64,000 bases of DNA from Micromonospora thermarum (GTDB lineage Bacteria; Actinomycetota; Actinomycetes; Mycobacteriales; Micromonosporaceae). The stretch lies in NCBI RefSeq assembly GCF_012034245.1, contig NZ_JAATEO010000022.1:1-64000 (forward strand), given 5' to 3'. The notes below the pieces were generated by a model. That model was not told the origin of the DNA. It ran no database searches and saw only the letters and a list, made by a program, of their open reading frames with translations. Of this stretch, positions 16,282 to 25,671 are shown in pieces (positions within the stretch are counted from its first letter, which is position 1; each line of letters opens with the position of its first letter). The translations under genes and the position numbers were made by a program.

Positions 16282-16481
16282 GCCCGCACGGTAGCGCCAC
16301 CTCCCCACCATCAGCGTGCCTCTTCGCAGGCGCCCCTGATGGATCGAGCACTCCGCGCGAGAATGGCGCTTGCATGAGCAACGGCCGAACAGCGGGAGTG
16401 TTCGATCGGCAAGCCGACAGATGCGACCCAATGTCTACCTTCTTCCGTAGTTTGGTGAGCACCGCTCATGCAGGAGGATGG

Positions 16482-16862
16482 ATGTCCCGCGTCCGCGTTC
16501 GGATCGATTTCACACCGCTTGCCGACGACGACGAGTTCGTTCTCGGCGAACTGACCGACGATCTGACGGACGAACTCCGCGAGATCGGCGAGGTGGAGCG
16601 CGTCGAACGCCCGGTTGTCGAGCCAAATGCCAAAGGCGTCGCAGAGCTGGCGATCGGTGTGGTGACCGTGCTGGTGGGCACGGACCCCGGCTACGTGCAG
16701 GCGTTGGTCGAGGTGGTTCTGGCCTTCCTCCGACGCCACGACGGGCGCCGGGTACACCTGCGGATCGGCGACATCGAGCTGACGATCGACCGGCCCACTC
16801 ACGGCCAGATTGATGAACTGATCAGTACGGTACGGGCCGCGATCGAGCGGGCCCGCCCCTGA
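16482..16862 (+). CDS. EACC1-like effector-associated constant component
   Basis: 126 residues from an ATG preceded by AGGAGG. The layout follows the effector-associated constant component 1 family described in bacterial conflict systems. A short N-terminal strand-helix part (DDLTDELREIGEVERVERP) is followed by a hydrophobic helix (AIGVVTVLVGTDPGYVQALVEVVLAFL) and a C-terminal beta part (RRVHLRIGDIELTIDRP). Its TGA overlaps the ATG of the caspase-helicase gene (TGATG), so the two proteins are made together. In this family the protein is thought to couple a sensor to an effector. The assignment rests on pattern and neighbour. Confidence 0.65.
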   Translation: MSRVRVRIDFTPLADDDEFVLGELTDDLTDELREIGEVERVERPVVEPNAKGVAELAIGVVTVLVGTDPGYVQALVEVVLAFLRRHDGRRVHLRIGDIELTIDRPTHGQIDELISTVRAAIERARP

Positions 16863-19800
16863 TGGGACGGCATGCCCTGCTGCTTGGCACGGCCACTTAC
16901 CACGTCGACCGTGAGCTCGCGCCCCTTCCGTCGGTACATCACGACGTAGCGCAGCTCAAGACGTTGCTGGACGGTGCCGGCGAGTTCGACACCGTACGCG
17001 CTGAACTCGACCTGCCGGCGGAACACCTGCGCCAGTCCGTCGAGGAGTTCTACGGCGCGCGCCGCAGAGACGACCTGGCCCTGCTCTACTACTCCGGCCA
17101 CGGAGTGCTACACGGCGACGGGCAATCACTGTTCCTCGCCGCGACGGACACGGTCAGTGGAAGTTTGCACGCATCCGCGCTGGACACCGACGGCACCCTG
17201 CGCCATCTGCTCAACGACACCAAGGCCAGCCAGAAGGTAGTCCTCCTCGACTGCTGCTTCTCCGGCGCGTTCACGGCACGGAACCGATTCCGCGGTGGGG
17301 TGCGTGAAGAGCCGCGCCGCCTTAAGCGTCAACGTGGCACCTTCATCCTGACGTCAAGCACGCACATGAAGGCGTCGAAGGCGCAGGGACCGGATCGCCC
17401 GTCGGTCTTCACCGAGGTGCTCCTCGAGGGTCTGCGCGGTGCGGCCGAAGGGCCGTCCGACGACGGTTGGATCACCAGCAACGACCTCTCCCGATACACC
17501 CTGACCGAGATGGCGCGGCGCCGCCAGCACACACCGGTCGAGTCGAGTGAGGGCGTCACCGAGCCGATCAGACTGGCGACGGCACCAGGATCCGCCGCCG
17601 CAGCGAGACAGGTCGCGGCCGTCACGTCGAGCCCTGCCGACGAGGCGCCGTTCGACGCGGACCAGTGGCGCCGCCTCGTGACCTACTACATCAACTGTAT
17701 GCAGCGGTCGACCGTGCTGCAGTCGCTCATCGATCCTCGCGAGACCCGGTCGTATGTCGCCGCGCCACCAGGGTCAGAGGCGGTCTTCACCTCGGAGACG
17801 CCCGTCAAGCTGAGTGGTTCGGCAGCCGAACTCGCCGCCAGGGCCCGTGATGGCGGCAAGGAGCTGCAGTACGGCTATCCGGTCGTCGCCGTTCGACCGG
17901 CCCGGCAGAAGCCAGTGCGGCTCGCCCCACTGCTGGTTTGTGACGTCACCGTCGGCGTGGACGACGTTCTGCACGCCTCCTTCCCACCCCGCCCCAGCGC
18001 CGCGCTCGTCGACCTGTTTCAGCTCTCCGAGGTGGAGAGCGACGAACTGCTGCAACGGATCGAACAGGCATTCGCGCCGGGTGACCCCACCTCCCTCACC
18101 GCCACCGTCGAGGTGCTGGTGAAGACGTTCGGGCTGAACCCGGTGACGGAACTGGACCCGAAGATGCTGGCAAGCACCATCCGGCCGGGACCGGTGAACG
18201 GGGTGCAGAACGCGGCGATCATGTACACCGTCGACGCCGCCGAGTCGCCGCAGCGGCAGCTCGTCGACGACCTACGCGGCATGATCAAGAACCCTCGGCT
18301 CATCGACCGGACGGCACTGGGCGCTCTGGCGCGGCGAGCCGACGAGGCGACCGCGACGCCGGTCGTGACGGTGGCGATGAGCGCGACGAACGAGGCGCAG
18401 GAAGAGATCATCCAGGCGGCGATGTCCCAGCCGTTGACGGTGGCCCAGGGGCCGCCGGGTACCGGCAAGAGTCAGCTCGTCACCGCCCTGCTCGCCACCG
18501 CCACCGCAGCCGGTCAGAGCGTGCTGATCGGCTCCACGAGCAACCAGGCCGTCGACTCGGTGCTTGACCGGGTGACTGACCTGATCGGCCCGGGCCTGCT
18601 GCTGCGTACCGGCAACAAGGAACACCGTTCGCAGGAGCCCACACACGTCGCCGACATCCTGGCCGCGTATCCACCGACGGACCGGCCCGCCACGCAGGAC
18701 GACCGGACCCCACTGCATGAGTTGCGACTGCTCGCTGACGAGATTGCCGACCTCCGTGCCGAGTTGGACGAGCGGCGGCTGCTCGAACGCGACCTCGCGG
18801 ACCTCGCCGTCGAGCGTGACGCTGACTCAGACGCCGGTGGGGCCGCGCTGCCGACCGACAACACCGCGCTGGAGCATCTTGTCCAGCTGACCGATCGAGC
18901 GCTCGCCAGCAGGTGGTTCGGCTGGTGGTACCGGTGGCGGCTGCGGTCGTACCAGCTCGTCGGCCGGAACGCTATCGAGGCGCTCGCCGAGCGGGCGGTG
19001 ATCGAGCTGCGCTGGCGAGAGCGCCAGCAGCGCCTCGCCAAGCTACCCCACGCTGACGGTTCCTGGCGGCGACTGGTCGACCTGATCAGCACCGAGCGAC
19101 CCGCTCTCAGCATCGACCTGTTGCGGGCCCAGATCGCTCGGCGGGTAGCTGCGGGCACACGCCTGCTCCAGGATCGAGCCGATGAGATGTCCAGGCCGCA
19201 GTCGGACAGCTGGGTCTACTTCCCGGAACTGCTGCGGGTGCTGCCGGGCTGGGCAGTGACCGCCCTCTCCGCCCGACGCCTGAAGAGAAGCCCCGCCATG
19301 TACGACCTCGTGGTGATCGACGAGGCGGCGCAGTGCACCATCCCCGCGATCCTGCCCATGCTCTATCGGGCGAAGCGCGCCCTGCTCATCGGGGACCCGC
19401 GTCAGCTCGCGCCCGTCGTGGACCTGCCCGAACCTGACGACGTCACCGAGCGGGCCCGCGCCGGTCTGAGCACCGGTTGGCTCACCAACCGGCGGCTGAC
19501 CTACACCGCCCATTCCGCGTACGACGCTTTCGCCGCCGCGTCGGGCACCGCACTTCTCCTCGATGAGCACTACCGGTGCCACCCGGACATCATCGAGGTA
19601 CCCAACCAGGAGGTCTACCAGGGCCGGCTCACCGTACTCACGGATCCGGCCCGAATGGCCGCTGCGGCTGATCCCGCCCTCCGCTGGCGCGACGTGCCTG
19701 GGGCGTTCAGCCCCGGGGTCACCGGATCTGGGTTCAATGAGGCCGAGATCGACGCGGTCGTCGCCGAGGTTACGGCCTTGCGCAGCGCGTACCCCGATGT

Positions 19801-20458
19801 CTCGATCGGGGTGGTCACGCCACTGGCCGTGCATCAACGTCGGCTGGCGGCAGCCCTTCGCAGCGCCGGCCTCACCGACAACCTGCTCTGCGCCACGATC
19901 CACAAATTTCAGGGCAGCGAACGGGACATCATGGTCGTCTCACCGGCGGGGGCACACGGCATTCCGGACCGTACCCGCAGTTGGCTGATACACGAGACCA
20001 ACTTGTGGAACGTCGCCATCACCAGGGCGCGGTCGCAGCTCGTCGTGATCGGTGACCGGTCATGGTGGTCGGGTCAACGCGGACTGCTGACCGCCCTGGC
20101 GTCGATCCGTGAGGTCGCCGACGCTCCGCTGGACTCCGCGACCGGGGCGGTGGACCGATTGCACCGTGCCCTTCGAAGCCCCGGCCTCACCGTGCGGCGC
20201 GACGTCGCCGTGGCCGGGCGCGCTGTCGATCTGGTGGTACGACGTGACGATGTCGAGCTGACTGTCGTCGTCGACGATCCAGCGGGTGATCCCGCCGGCC
20301 GGGCGCTGCGTAAGGTCCTCGCCCAACTCGACATCATCGGTGGTTCCACGCCTGTCCACCGGGTGCCTGCCTGGCGCTGCCTGGCCGAGCCGGAGCAGGT
20401 GGCGGCAGAGTTGCTCAGCGAGCTGAGCAGGCAACAGCAGGCGCAGGACGGCGGGTAG
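16862..20458 (+). CDS. Caspase-SF1 helicase-nuclease-like conflict protein
   Basis: 1198 residues. Residues 1-200 are a caspase-like peptidase with the His of YYSGHG (His80) and the Cys of LLDCCFSG (131-132). A linker of about 300 residues follows. The helicase core of the UPF1/Dna2-like SF1 group comes next: GPPGTGKS (about 529), VVIDEAAQ (about 817-824), GDPRQL, LDEHYRCHP (about 900), HKFQGSERD (about 1013) and NVAITRAR (about 1050). The last 110 residues (RRDVAVAGRAVDLVVRRDD, VVVDDP, VHRVPAWRC) resemble a restriction-endonuclease-like domain. Coupled to the EACC1-like gene, it looks like an immune effector: nucleic-acid sensing by the helicase could trigger proteolysis and/or cleavage. Domains are read from motifs; the mechanism is inference. 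Confidence 0.85.
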   Translation: MGRHALLLGTATYHVDRELAPLPSVHHDVAQLKTLLDGAGEFDTVRAELDLPAEHLRQSVEEFYGARRRDDLALLYYSGHGVLHGDGQSLFLAATDTVSGSLHASALDTDGTLRHLLNDTKASQKVVLLDCCFSGAFTARNRFRGGVREEPRRLKRQRGTFILTSSTHMKASKAQGPDRPSVFTEVLLEGLRGAAEGPSDDGWITSNDLSRYTLTEMARRRQHTPVESSEGVTEPIRLATAPGSAAAARQVAAVTSSPADEAPFDADQWRRLVTYYINCMQRSTVLQSLIDPRETRSYVAAPPGSEAVFTSETPVKLSGSAAELAARARDGGKELQYGYPVVAVRPARQKPVRLAPLLVCDVTVGVDDVLHASFPPRPSAALVDLFQLSEVESDELLQRIEQAFAPGDPTSLTATVEVLVKTFGLNPVTELDPKMLASTIRPGPVNGVQNAAIMYTVDAAESPQRQLVDDLRGMIKNPRLIDRTALGALARRADEATATPVVTVAMSATNEAQEEIIQAAMSQPLTVAQGPPGTGKSQLVTALLATATAAGQSVLIGSTSNQAVDSVLDRVTDLIGPGLLLRTGNKEHRSQEPTHVADILAAYPPTDRPATQDDRTPLHELRLLADEIADLRAELDERRLLERDLADLAVERDADSDAGGAALPTDNTALEHLVQLTDRALASRWFGWWYRWRLRSYQLVGRNAIEALAERAVIELRWRERQQRLAKLPHADGSWRRLVDLISTERPALSIDLLRAQIARRVAAGTRLLQDRADEMSRPQSDSWVYFPELLRVLPGWAVTALSARRLKRSPAMYDLVVIDEAAQCTIPAILPMLYRAKRALLIGDPRQLAPVVDLPEPDDVTERARAGLSTGWLTNRRLTYTAHSAYDAFAAASGTALLLDEHYRCHPDIIEVPNQEVYQGRLTVLTDPARMAAAADPALRWRDVPGAFSPGVTGSGFNEAEIDAVVAEVTALRSAYPDVSIGVVTPLAVHQRRLAAALRSAGLTDNLLCATIHKFQGSERDIMVVSPAGAHGIPDRTRSWLIHETNLWNVAITRARSQLVVIGDRSWWSGQRGLLTALASIREVADAPLDSATGAVDRLHRALRSPGLTVRRDVAVAGRAVDLVVRRDDVELTVVVDDPAGDPAGRALRKVLAQLDIIGGSTPVHRVPAWRCLAEPEQVAAELLSELSRQQQAQDGG

Positions 20459-20835
20459 GCCAGAGCCGGTACCGCAGCTCGCGAGGGCGGGTATTGCGGT
20501 TCACCGACGCGGACAGTGAGCGACTGATCGCCAACCGGGAATGGTGAGCCGACCAGGCAGAGCAGGTAGCTGACCCAGGCGCTTGCGGCCCACCAGATGG
20601 AATCACCGATGCCGGACCGCGCCGGCTCGTGGGTGCTCTACGGGTGCTCGGACGACGCCCCGCATCAGTCGGATTCACCACGCCGTCCCCGGATTCGTGC
20701 CCTCGTTGGACGACCACCGCAACATCACGCACGCAGGTTGGGCGCGGACCAGCGCGAACCCGGCCGGACGACGCGCGCGGAGTCCAGACCGTCAACACCG
20801 CGCGACACTGAGCGCGCGTTTGTCCGCTCCTGGGC
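20459..20835. other. Gene-free stretch
   Basis: 377 bp after the helicase gene with no convincing coding frame, RNA gene or repeat. Open frames on both strands here have biased Arg/Pro composition and no family resemblance. It ends at the tRNA 3' fragment. Confidence 0.5.
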
Positions 20836-20879
20836 ACTTTTAATCCATAGGTTCAGGGTTCGAGTCCCTGGCCGCCCAC
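20836..20879 (+). other. tRNA 3'-half fragment, probable attachment site
   Basis: The sequence from ACTTTTAATCC through the variable region to GGTTCAGGGTTCGAGTCCC, then TGGCCGCCCA, is a tRNA 3' half: end of an anticodon loop (apparently TTT, Lys), a complete T-arm and the acceptor 3' strand. The expected partner strand starting GGGCGGC and a D-arm are absent upstream. Integrases recombine into just this part of tRNA genes, and integrase remains lie directly beside it. It is therefore a leftover att site, not a functional tRNA. Confidence 0.7.
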
Positions 20880-20889
20880 TCTTCACCGC

Positions 20890-21250
20890 CGCTGAGCTGC
20901 GATAACGCCGACCAAAGACATCGGGCACAACTTGGCCCGTTCCCGTCGCCTGGCGTTCTTCGGCATGCTGCTGCAGATGCCTCATGAGCGTTGGTGACAC
21001 CGGTTGCCATCGCACCGTGTCGCCCTTCTCCCGTAGCAGGATGAGGCACTGGTCCGGGTCCAGGTCGACCGGCCGCAGGGCCAGCGCACCGCCCCGGCGG
21101 CACGCCGTCTCGGTGTACGGCCGCAGCAGAAGGCTGTCCAGCGCGGGGTCGTCGCCCCGTGCTCGCGGCAACGGCGTTGATCTCCGCCAACCTGCTGTCG
21201 GCCACCGCTCGTCTCGTCGATGACTATCGAGGCGTCGACGCCATGGTCCA
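20890..21250 (-). pseudogene. Degraded tyrosine recombinase (integrase)
   Basis: Two reading frames together give ADSRLAEINAVAASTG and DDPALDSLLLRPYTETACRRGGALALRP, then LLREKGDTVRWQPVSPTLM. These are the segments around catalytic Arg I and the beta-hairpin Lys of an actinobacterial integrase. A frameshift separates them. The HxxR box, the Tyr nucleophile and the N-terminal DNA-binding half are missing. It reads toward the tRNA fragment, as integrases next to an att site often do. Inactive relic of an integrative element. Confidence 0.7.
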
Positions 21251-21399
21251 CCTGGATCTGATCGACCAGACCGCCCGCCTGATGGCGCGCGTCCCGGCAA
21301 TCGCGTACCGCGACTGGGCGACAAGGTGGGGTGGCCGTACCCGCGCCCGTGCCCTCGCTCCCCCGGCACTGACCCGGATACGGAAATCGACACGGGCCC

Positions 21400-21405
21400 T
21401 TGACA
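21400..21405 (+). promoter_or_regulatory. Possible -35 box of the secreted-protein gene
   Basis: A consensus TTGACA occurs 69-75 bp upstream of the candidate start codons of the secreted protein. The -10 at the right spacing (TTGGAT, 21424-21429) is poor, so this is only tentative. Confidence 0.3.
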
Positions 21406-21473
21406 ACAGTCGAATAGCTACAGTTGGATGGGCCTGCAGTGAAATGTCAACGCCACCTGCGACATTCATTATC

Positions 21474-22445
21474 ATGGGGGTGTTTGTGCCGAGGGGCATG
21501 TTCACAAGAAGTGTGGCGCGTACCGCCTTGTTCGTACTCGCGCTATCTGGCGGGGTGGTGGCGGCACCGACCGCGGCCAGTGCCGCGTACTACAATACTT
21601 ACAGCACAGTCGCGACGCTCGGTAACGCGAATAGTTGCTACTCCACGCAGGGATTCGGCGTAGGGTCCACCTACGCCTACTCCGTGAAAGTCAACAGCGA
21701 CAACACCAAGGCTGTCATCTACCGGACCAACATGAGTGACGGGACCACGACGCTCATGAACAACGGTGACAACGGGTCCACCTACACGAGCCATCTTGGC
21801 CACGCCAACGACGTTGCGCTGCACTCGAACGACGGAAACTACTACATGTTCGTCGTCACGATGGAAGCCGGCAGCACAAGTCTCGTGAAGTTGAAATATG
21901 TGGGGACCACCTACTACAAGGTGGGCAGCTACACCATCGCCTACGGTGGCGCGGACAAAGCGATGTCCGGAGTAAAGATCACCGGCAAGGACGCGAGCAA
22001 CATCTACTTCCTCTTCAAGAGCGGCCGGACCTTCTACCGAGGCTCACTGCCGTTGACCGCAACCAGCGGCACGATCAACGCGACCTACGCCTTCTATGTG
22101 GATATCGAAAACGCCCTAGTCAACGGCAGCACCGTCTCCAACATCACCTCGTACGTAACCCAGGGGATTGGCTATCACAACAACACGTTGTATTACCCCT
22201 TGACCTACGAGAACGTCAGCATCGTGCTTGTCTATCGGAATATCTCGACCGCCTCGGGGACGATATACGCGGACAACGACCTGTCCTTCCGAATCACCTC
22301 CAGCGCATATTCCGACCTCTTCGAGATCGAGGGGCTCGGCATCGCCAACGGGGACAAGCTCTGGTTCAACACCAACCGAAGGGCAAACCCCGACGACACC
22401 ACCAGCGACGGGGTGCACTATTTCAACGGCTACAGCGTCGTCTGA
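21474..22445 (+). CDS. Secreted repeat-like protein of lower GC
   Basis: About 323 residues. A Sec signal peptide is clear (RSVARTALFVLALSGGVVAAPTAASA, cleavage after ASA). Start choice is open: ATG 21474, GTG 21486 (after a run of G) or ATG 21498; the frame is also open far upstream through integrase debris. The mature protein is rich in Thr, Ser, Asn, Tyr and Gly with repeated short strands (SYTIAYGG, TLYYPLTYENVS), suggesting a beta-propeller or beta-sandwich exported to the surface or medium. Codon use is visibly less GC-rich than neighbouring genes, consistent with transfer. No enzymatic motif recognised. Confidence 0.7.
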   Translation: MGVFVPRGMFTRSVARTALFVLALSGGVVAAPTAASAAYYNTYSTVATLGNANSCYSTQGFGVGSTYAYSVKVNSDNTKAVIYRTNMSDGTTTLMNNGDNGSTYTSHLGHANDVALHSNDGNYYMFVVTMEAGSTSLVKLKYVGTTYYKVGSYTIAYGGADKAMSGVKITGKDASNIYFLFKSGRTFYRGSLPLTATSGTINATYAFYVDIENALVNGSTVSNITSYVTQGIGYHNNTLYYPLTYENVSIVLVYRNISTASGTIYADNDLSFRITSSAYSDLFEIEGLGIANGDKLWFNTNRRANPDDTTSDGVHYFNGYSVV

Positions 22446-22917
22446 CCTCGCGCCTTGATAAGGGCTCGTCGTGGTGGCGGGCCGAGTACGTGAGAGGTGC
22501 CCCCTGGGTCGGAGGGATGGGACTCGTCGAGGGCCTCAACGATTCGACACAGAGGGCACTTCGCACTTTCGCCTTCGAGAAGGCGGCCGGGCCGGGGCAA
22601 CCAACCGGCCCGGCGCCATTGCAGGTGCGGCGGTCCGGGGCGTTCGGGCCACAGGTTGTGCCGATGCACGCCCGCCGGGTGGAGGGCTTCAACGAGGCCA
22701 GCAGAACCTTGCAACGCTTCGCGCAGCGGGACCAGCCAACCTTGAGATGACTTTGCGGCAGCACTACCACGATCGCGTTGCACCGAACCGCTACGTAAAG
22801 GCTGGCGTTGGCGCTGCCCGCACCGCCAGCCGCGCCGCCCATGGGTTGCCACCTGCGGCTTGAGTACGGGTCCCGAGAGAGCCGAGCGGCGGCGACATGG
22901 AGGGCCGATCAACCGAT
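22446..22917. other. Gene-free stretch with a strong stem-loop
   Basis: No coding frame here resembles a known family. The only structure is the 10-bp perfect hairpin at 22586-22614, listed separately. Otherwise I see nothing in it. Confidence 0.5.
22586..22614. terminator. GC-rich hairpin
   Basis: Arms GCCGGGCCGG (22586-22595) and CCGGCCCGGC (22605-22614) around a 9-nt loop, without a T-tract. It lies between a plus-strand gene and a minus-strand gene that converge, so it could act as a terminator for either. Confidence 0.5.
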
Positions 22918-23208
22918 TCAGGTCATCACCGCCACGGCAACCATTCCGAGTGCCAGAGCGCCGAAGACGACGACCAGCACCCGGCGACGCCATCCGCGCT
23001 GCGCCGGGTCGTGGGCAAGGAGGGCTGGCCCACGCCGGTCGGGGCGGCGGGCGATGGCGCTGGCCAGCCGCTCGAAATCCGCGACCTGGCCGGCGGCCGT
23101 CAATCCAATCGTCTCCGGCACCTCGGGCAACGGCGGTGGGGCGGAGACGTCTTGTGTCTCGTACCGAGGCTCGATCCGCGGCGGCAGCCGGCGAAAGCGG
23201 TTGCTCAC
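22918..23208 (-). CDS. Small tail-anchored membrane protein
   Basis: 96 residues from a GTG at 23208 (VSNRFRRLPPRIEPRYE). The soluble N-terminal part is charged and Pro-rich. The C-terminal RVLVVVFGALALGMVAVAVMT is one membrane helix, so the protein should be anchored with its bulk in the cytosol. No family recognised. It follows the GNAT gene on the same strand after about 100 bp. Confidence 0.55.
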   Translation of the reverse strand: MSNRFRRLPPRIEPRYETQDVSAPPPLPEVPETIGLTAAGQVADFERLASAIARRPDRRGPALLAHDPAQRGWRRRVLVVVFGALALGMVAVAVMT

Positions 23209-23314
23209 ACGACCAGCGTCGCAGACGCCGCCACTCCCGAGCCGCAACTGCCATGCCGGACTCTGCCTCGCCGCCGCCCTCCGCCGGCTCACCACCGGCG
23301 CCAGGAACACGCCC

Positions 23315-24196
23315 CTAGGCGCTCCGGTGCAGGTCCCGCACCTCCGGGAGTTGTTGGAAGCCGGCCGACCGGTAGGTGGCAACGGCGCCGGCGTTGGAGC
23401 TCCCGGCGCAGACGATCGCGCTCGACGAGCCCAGCTCCCGGAGGGCGGCCGCCGCGGCGACGGTGATCGCCCTGCCGTAGCCGTGGCCGCGATGGTCGCG
23501 GTGCACGCCCAACGGTTCCAGCAACCCGGGCTTCCCCGGACCGGCCGACCACACCGTCGCGGCCGCCACCGCGGTGTCCTGGTCGTCGTACGCGACCAGA
23601 CACCGGGCGTCGGCGTACGGCGGTCCGGCGGCCATCGCGTGCCAGCGCTCGTCCGTGAACGTCGACTTGTCGAACGATGCCCGCTGGACGGCGGACCGCA
23701 CGTGCACCGCCTCCGGACCGGTCACCTCGATCCGCACGCCGCAGTCCTCCACCGGCTCCGCGAGGTCGCGGCGAAGCGGTGTCCACGGCTCGTCGGCGTC
23801 CCACCCGTCATCCAACAGCAGCCCTCGGAACAGTGCGCCAAAGCGGGCTTCGATGTAGATGTTCCCCGGCGGCAGGACGCCGCGATCCGGCCGCGTCACG
23901 TCGGCGACCATCTGTTGGGCAAGCTCCTCGTCGTGTTCGACTTCCGGCGCGATCGCCAGTCGTAGCAGCTCGGGAGTGTCCAACAGCCCGACGGCGAGAA
24001 CCTGCCCGTCCCGGCTCCAGGTGCGGACCGCCGCGGCCGTCGCCTCCGCGCCGAACCGCCAGTGCCAGCCCAGGTCTCCTGGATGCAACTGCATCGGCGC
24101 CCCGTCGTACTGCCACTCGCGCAGTACGCGTACAGCCTCGCTCAGCCCATCGACTCCTGGCGTGCTCAACACGATTGACACAATCTGATCGAACAC
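23315..24196 (-). CDS. GNAT-family N-acetyltransferase
   Basis: Up to 293 residues. The acetyl-CoA-binding motif is GVHRDHRGHGYGRAIT near residue 235, followed by the family's SSNAGAVATYRSAGF ending. The N-terminal half is a weaker, probably duplicated GNAT-like domain. The start is uncertain: GTG at 24196 and GTG at 24172 are both possible. A 13-bp palindrome GATTGACACAATC (24173-24185) between them might be an operator if the later start is used. Substrate unknown; probably a small-molecule amine. Confidence 0.8.
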   Translation of the reverse strand: MFDQIVSIVLSTPGVDGLSEAVRVLREWQYDGAPMQLHPGDLGWHWRFGAEATAAAVRTWSRDGQVLAVGLLDTPELLRLAIAPEVEHDEELAQQMVADVTRPDRGVLPPGNIYIEARFGALFRGLLLDDGWDADEPWTPLRRDLAEPVEDCGVRIEVTGPEAVHVRSAVQRASFDKSTFTDERWHAMAAGPPYADARCLVAYDDQDTAVAAATVWSAGPGKPGLLEPLGVHRDHRGHGYGRAITVAAAAALRELGSSSAIVCAGSSNAGAVATYRSAGFQQLPEVRDLHRSA

Positions 24197-24355
24197 CGCC
24201 GCACGTCAGACCGAAAGGGATTTGGCAACGGGCCCCTGGTGGGCTTCCTCGGGACAGCGAGCCGCAGCGACGGGCGTGGCAGGGCTGGCGGCGGCACCGG
24301 GGCGCGTTTCGCGCTTTTTGCCGTTTCCGGGCCTGGTGGGTTGAAGACTGGGACG

Positions 24356-25627
24356 GTGATCGAGGGTGGGACCGGGGGTCGGCGGACCGGACGTGGACGG
24401 GCGGATCGGGAACCGCCTGGCCAGAAGGTGATAAAGGCGGGGAGCACCGCAGGAGACAACCGCCGGGCCAACTTCCTGGAGTTGTTCTTCGATCTGATGC
24501 TGGTCTTTGCCCTCTCGGGAGTCGTCTCGCGGGTCGTGCAGGACGTGTCCGCCGACAACCTCGCCCGGCGGTGGTTCGGGCTGCTGTATGTCCTCGTGCT
24601 GGTCCTGCCGATGATGTGGCTGTGGACGACCACCTCCCACATCACGAGCCGCTGTGACCCGCGCCGGCCGGCAGTGCAGGTGATGGTGCTGCTCACCGCA
24701 TTCGGCGTGGTGTTCATGGCGTCGTCGTTGCCGTACGCGTTCTTCGAGCGCGGCTACGCGTTCGCCGTACCGTACGTGGTCCTTCAGATGGGACGACCTC
24801 TGGTCCTCATCAGGCTCGTGCGGGACCGTAAGCAACGGGCGCTCTACGTGAGGTCGGCGATCTGGTTCACCGTGTCGGCCGTGCCGTGGCTGGCAGGCGT
24901 CCTGGTTGAGGACTGGGCCCGGGTAGGTCTGTGGGCGCTGGCCATCACGATCGACCTCGTGGCGGCCCGCTTCTCGTGGCCGGTGCCCGGCATGAGACGG
25001 CAACTGGACAGCGCCTGGGAACCCACCAAGACCCATCACCTCGCCGACCGGTACGAGCAACTCCTGCTGATCGCCCTCGGCGAGAGCGTGCTGTCACTGG
25101 GCATCACCTACACCGACACGCCGGTGTCGCTGGCCACGACGCTGGCTCTGGTGGTCGGCTTCGCCACCACAGTGCTCCTGTGGCGGATCTACTACTACCG
25201 TGCGGGGCAGGTGCTCCCCGAAGCCGTCGACCTGGCCGGAGAGCAGGTCAGAGCCGGCCGGAACGTCGGACGCGCCCACGTGCTGATGGTCCTGGGCATC
25301 GTGCTCGTGGCGATCGGCTACGAGATCGTCATGACCGACCCGGGCGGCCCCGTGCGCCCGGCCTGGCTGGTCGTGACCCTCGGCGGGCCGATCGTCTATG
25401 TCGTCGGCCGCATGGGATTGGAACGCGTGGTCTTCAACCGGCTCTCCCGACGCAGGCTCGTCGGCATCGCGGCCTTGGCTGCCGCAGCGCTGCCGTTGGC
25501 CTTCACCACACCGTTGATCACGGCGACCGGCGCCCTCACGATACTCATCGGCATGGCCCTGGCCGACGCCCGAGCGGCCTCCGGTCGACCATTGGAAGCC
25601 CCGTCACCAGCCACCGGCCGAAGATGA
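24356..25627 (+). CDS. Low-temperature-requirement A (LtrA) family membrane protein
   Basis: 423 residues from the GTG at 24356; an upstream GTG (24239) would add 39 disordered residues. The first conserved segment, RRANFLELFFDLMLVFAL, is the LtrA hallmark. About ten hydrophobic helices follow, including GLLYVLVLVLPMMWLW and VLMVLGIVLVAIGY, and the internal LLLIALGESVLSLG typical of the family. It is an integral membrane protein of uncertain function, linked in Listeria to cold growth. It stands alone, divergent from the GNAT gene. Confidence 0.85.
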   Translation: MIEGGTGGRRTGRGRADREPPGQKVIKAGSTAGDNRRANFLELFFDLMLVFALSGVVSRVVQDVSADNLARRWFGLLYVLVLVLPMMWLWTTTSHITSRCDPRRPAVQVMVLLTAFGVVFMASSLPYAFFERGYAFAVPYVVLQMGRPLVLIRLVRDRKQRALYVRSAIWFTVSAVPWLAGVLVEDWARVGLWALAITIDLVAARFSWPVPGMRRQLDSAWEPTKTHHLADRYEQLLLIALGESVLSLGITYTDTPVSLATTLALVVGFATTVLLWRIYYYRAGQVLPEAVDLAGEQVRAGRNVGRAHVLMVLGIVLVAIGYEIVMTDPGGPVRPAWLVVTLGGPIVYVVGRMGLERVVFNRLSRRRLVGIAALAAAALPLAFTTPLITATGALTILIGMALADARAASGRPLEAPSPATGRR

Positions 25628-25671
25628 CCAGGGGTTCAGGTTCGGTCCAGGGCTGCGCTCCGTTCGCCCGG

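Noticed and set aside
20820..20880. A functional tRNA gene
   Set aside because: Only the 3' half is present; the 5' acceptor strand and D-arm are missing.
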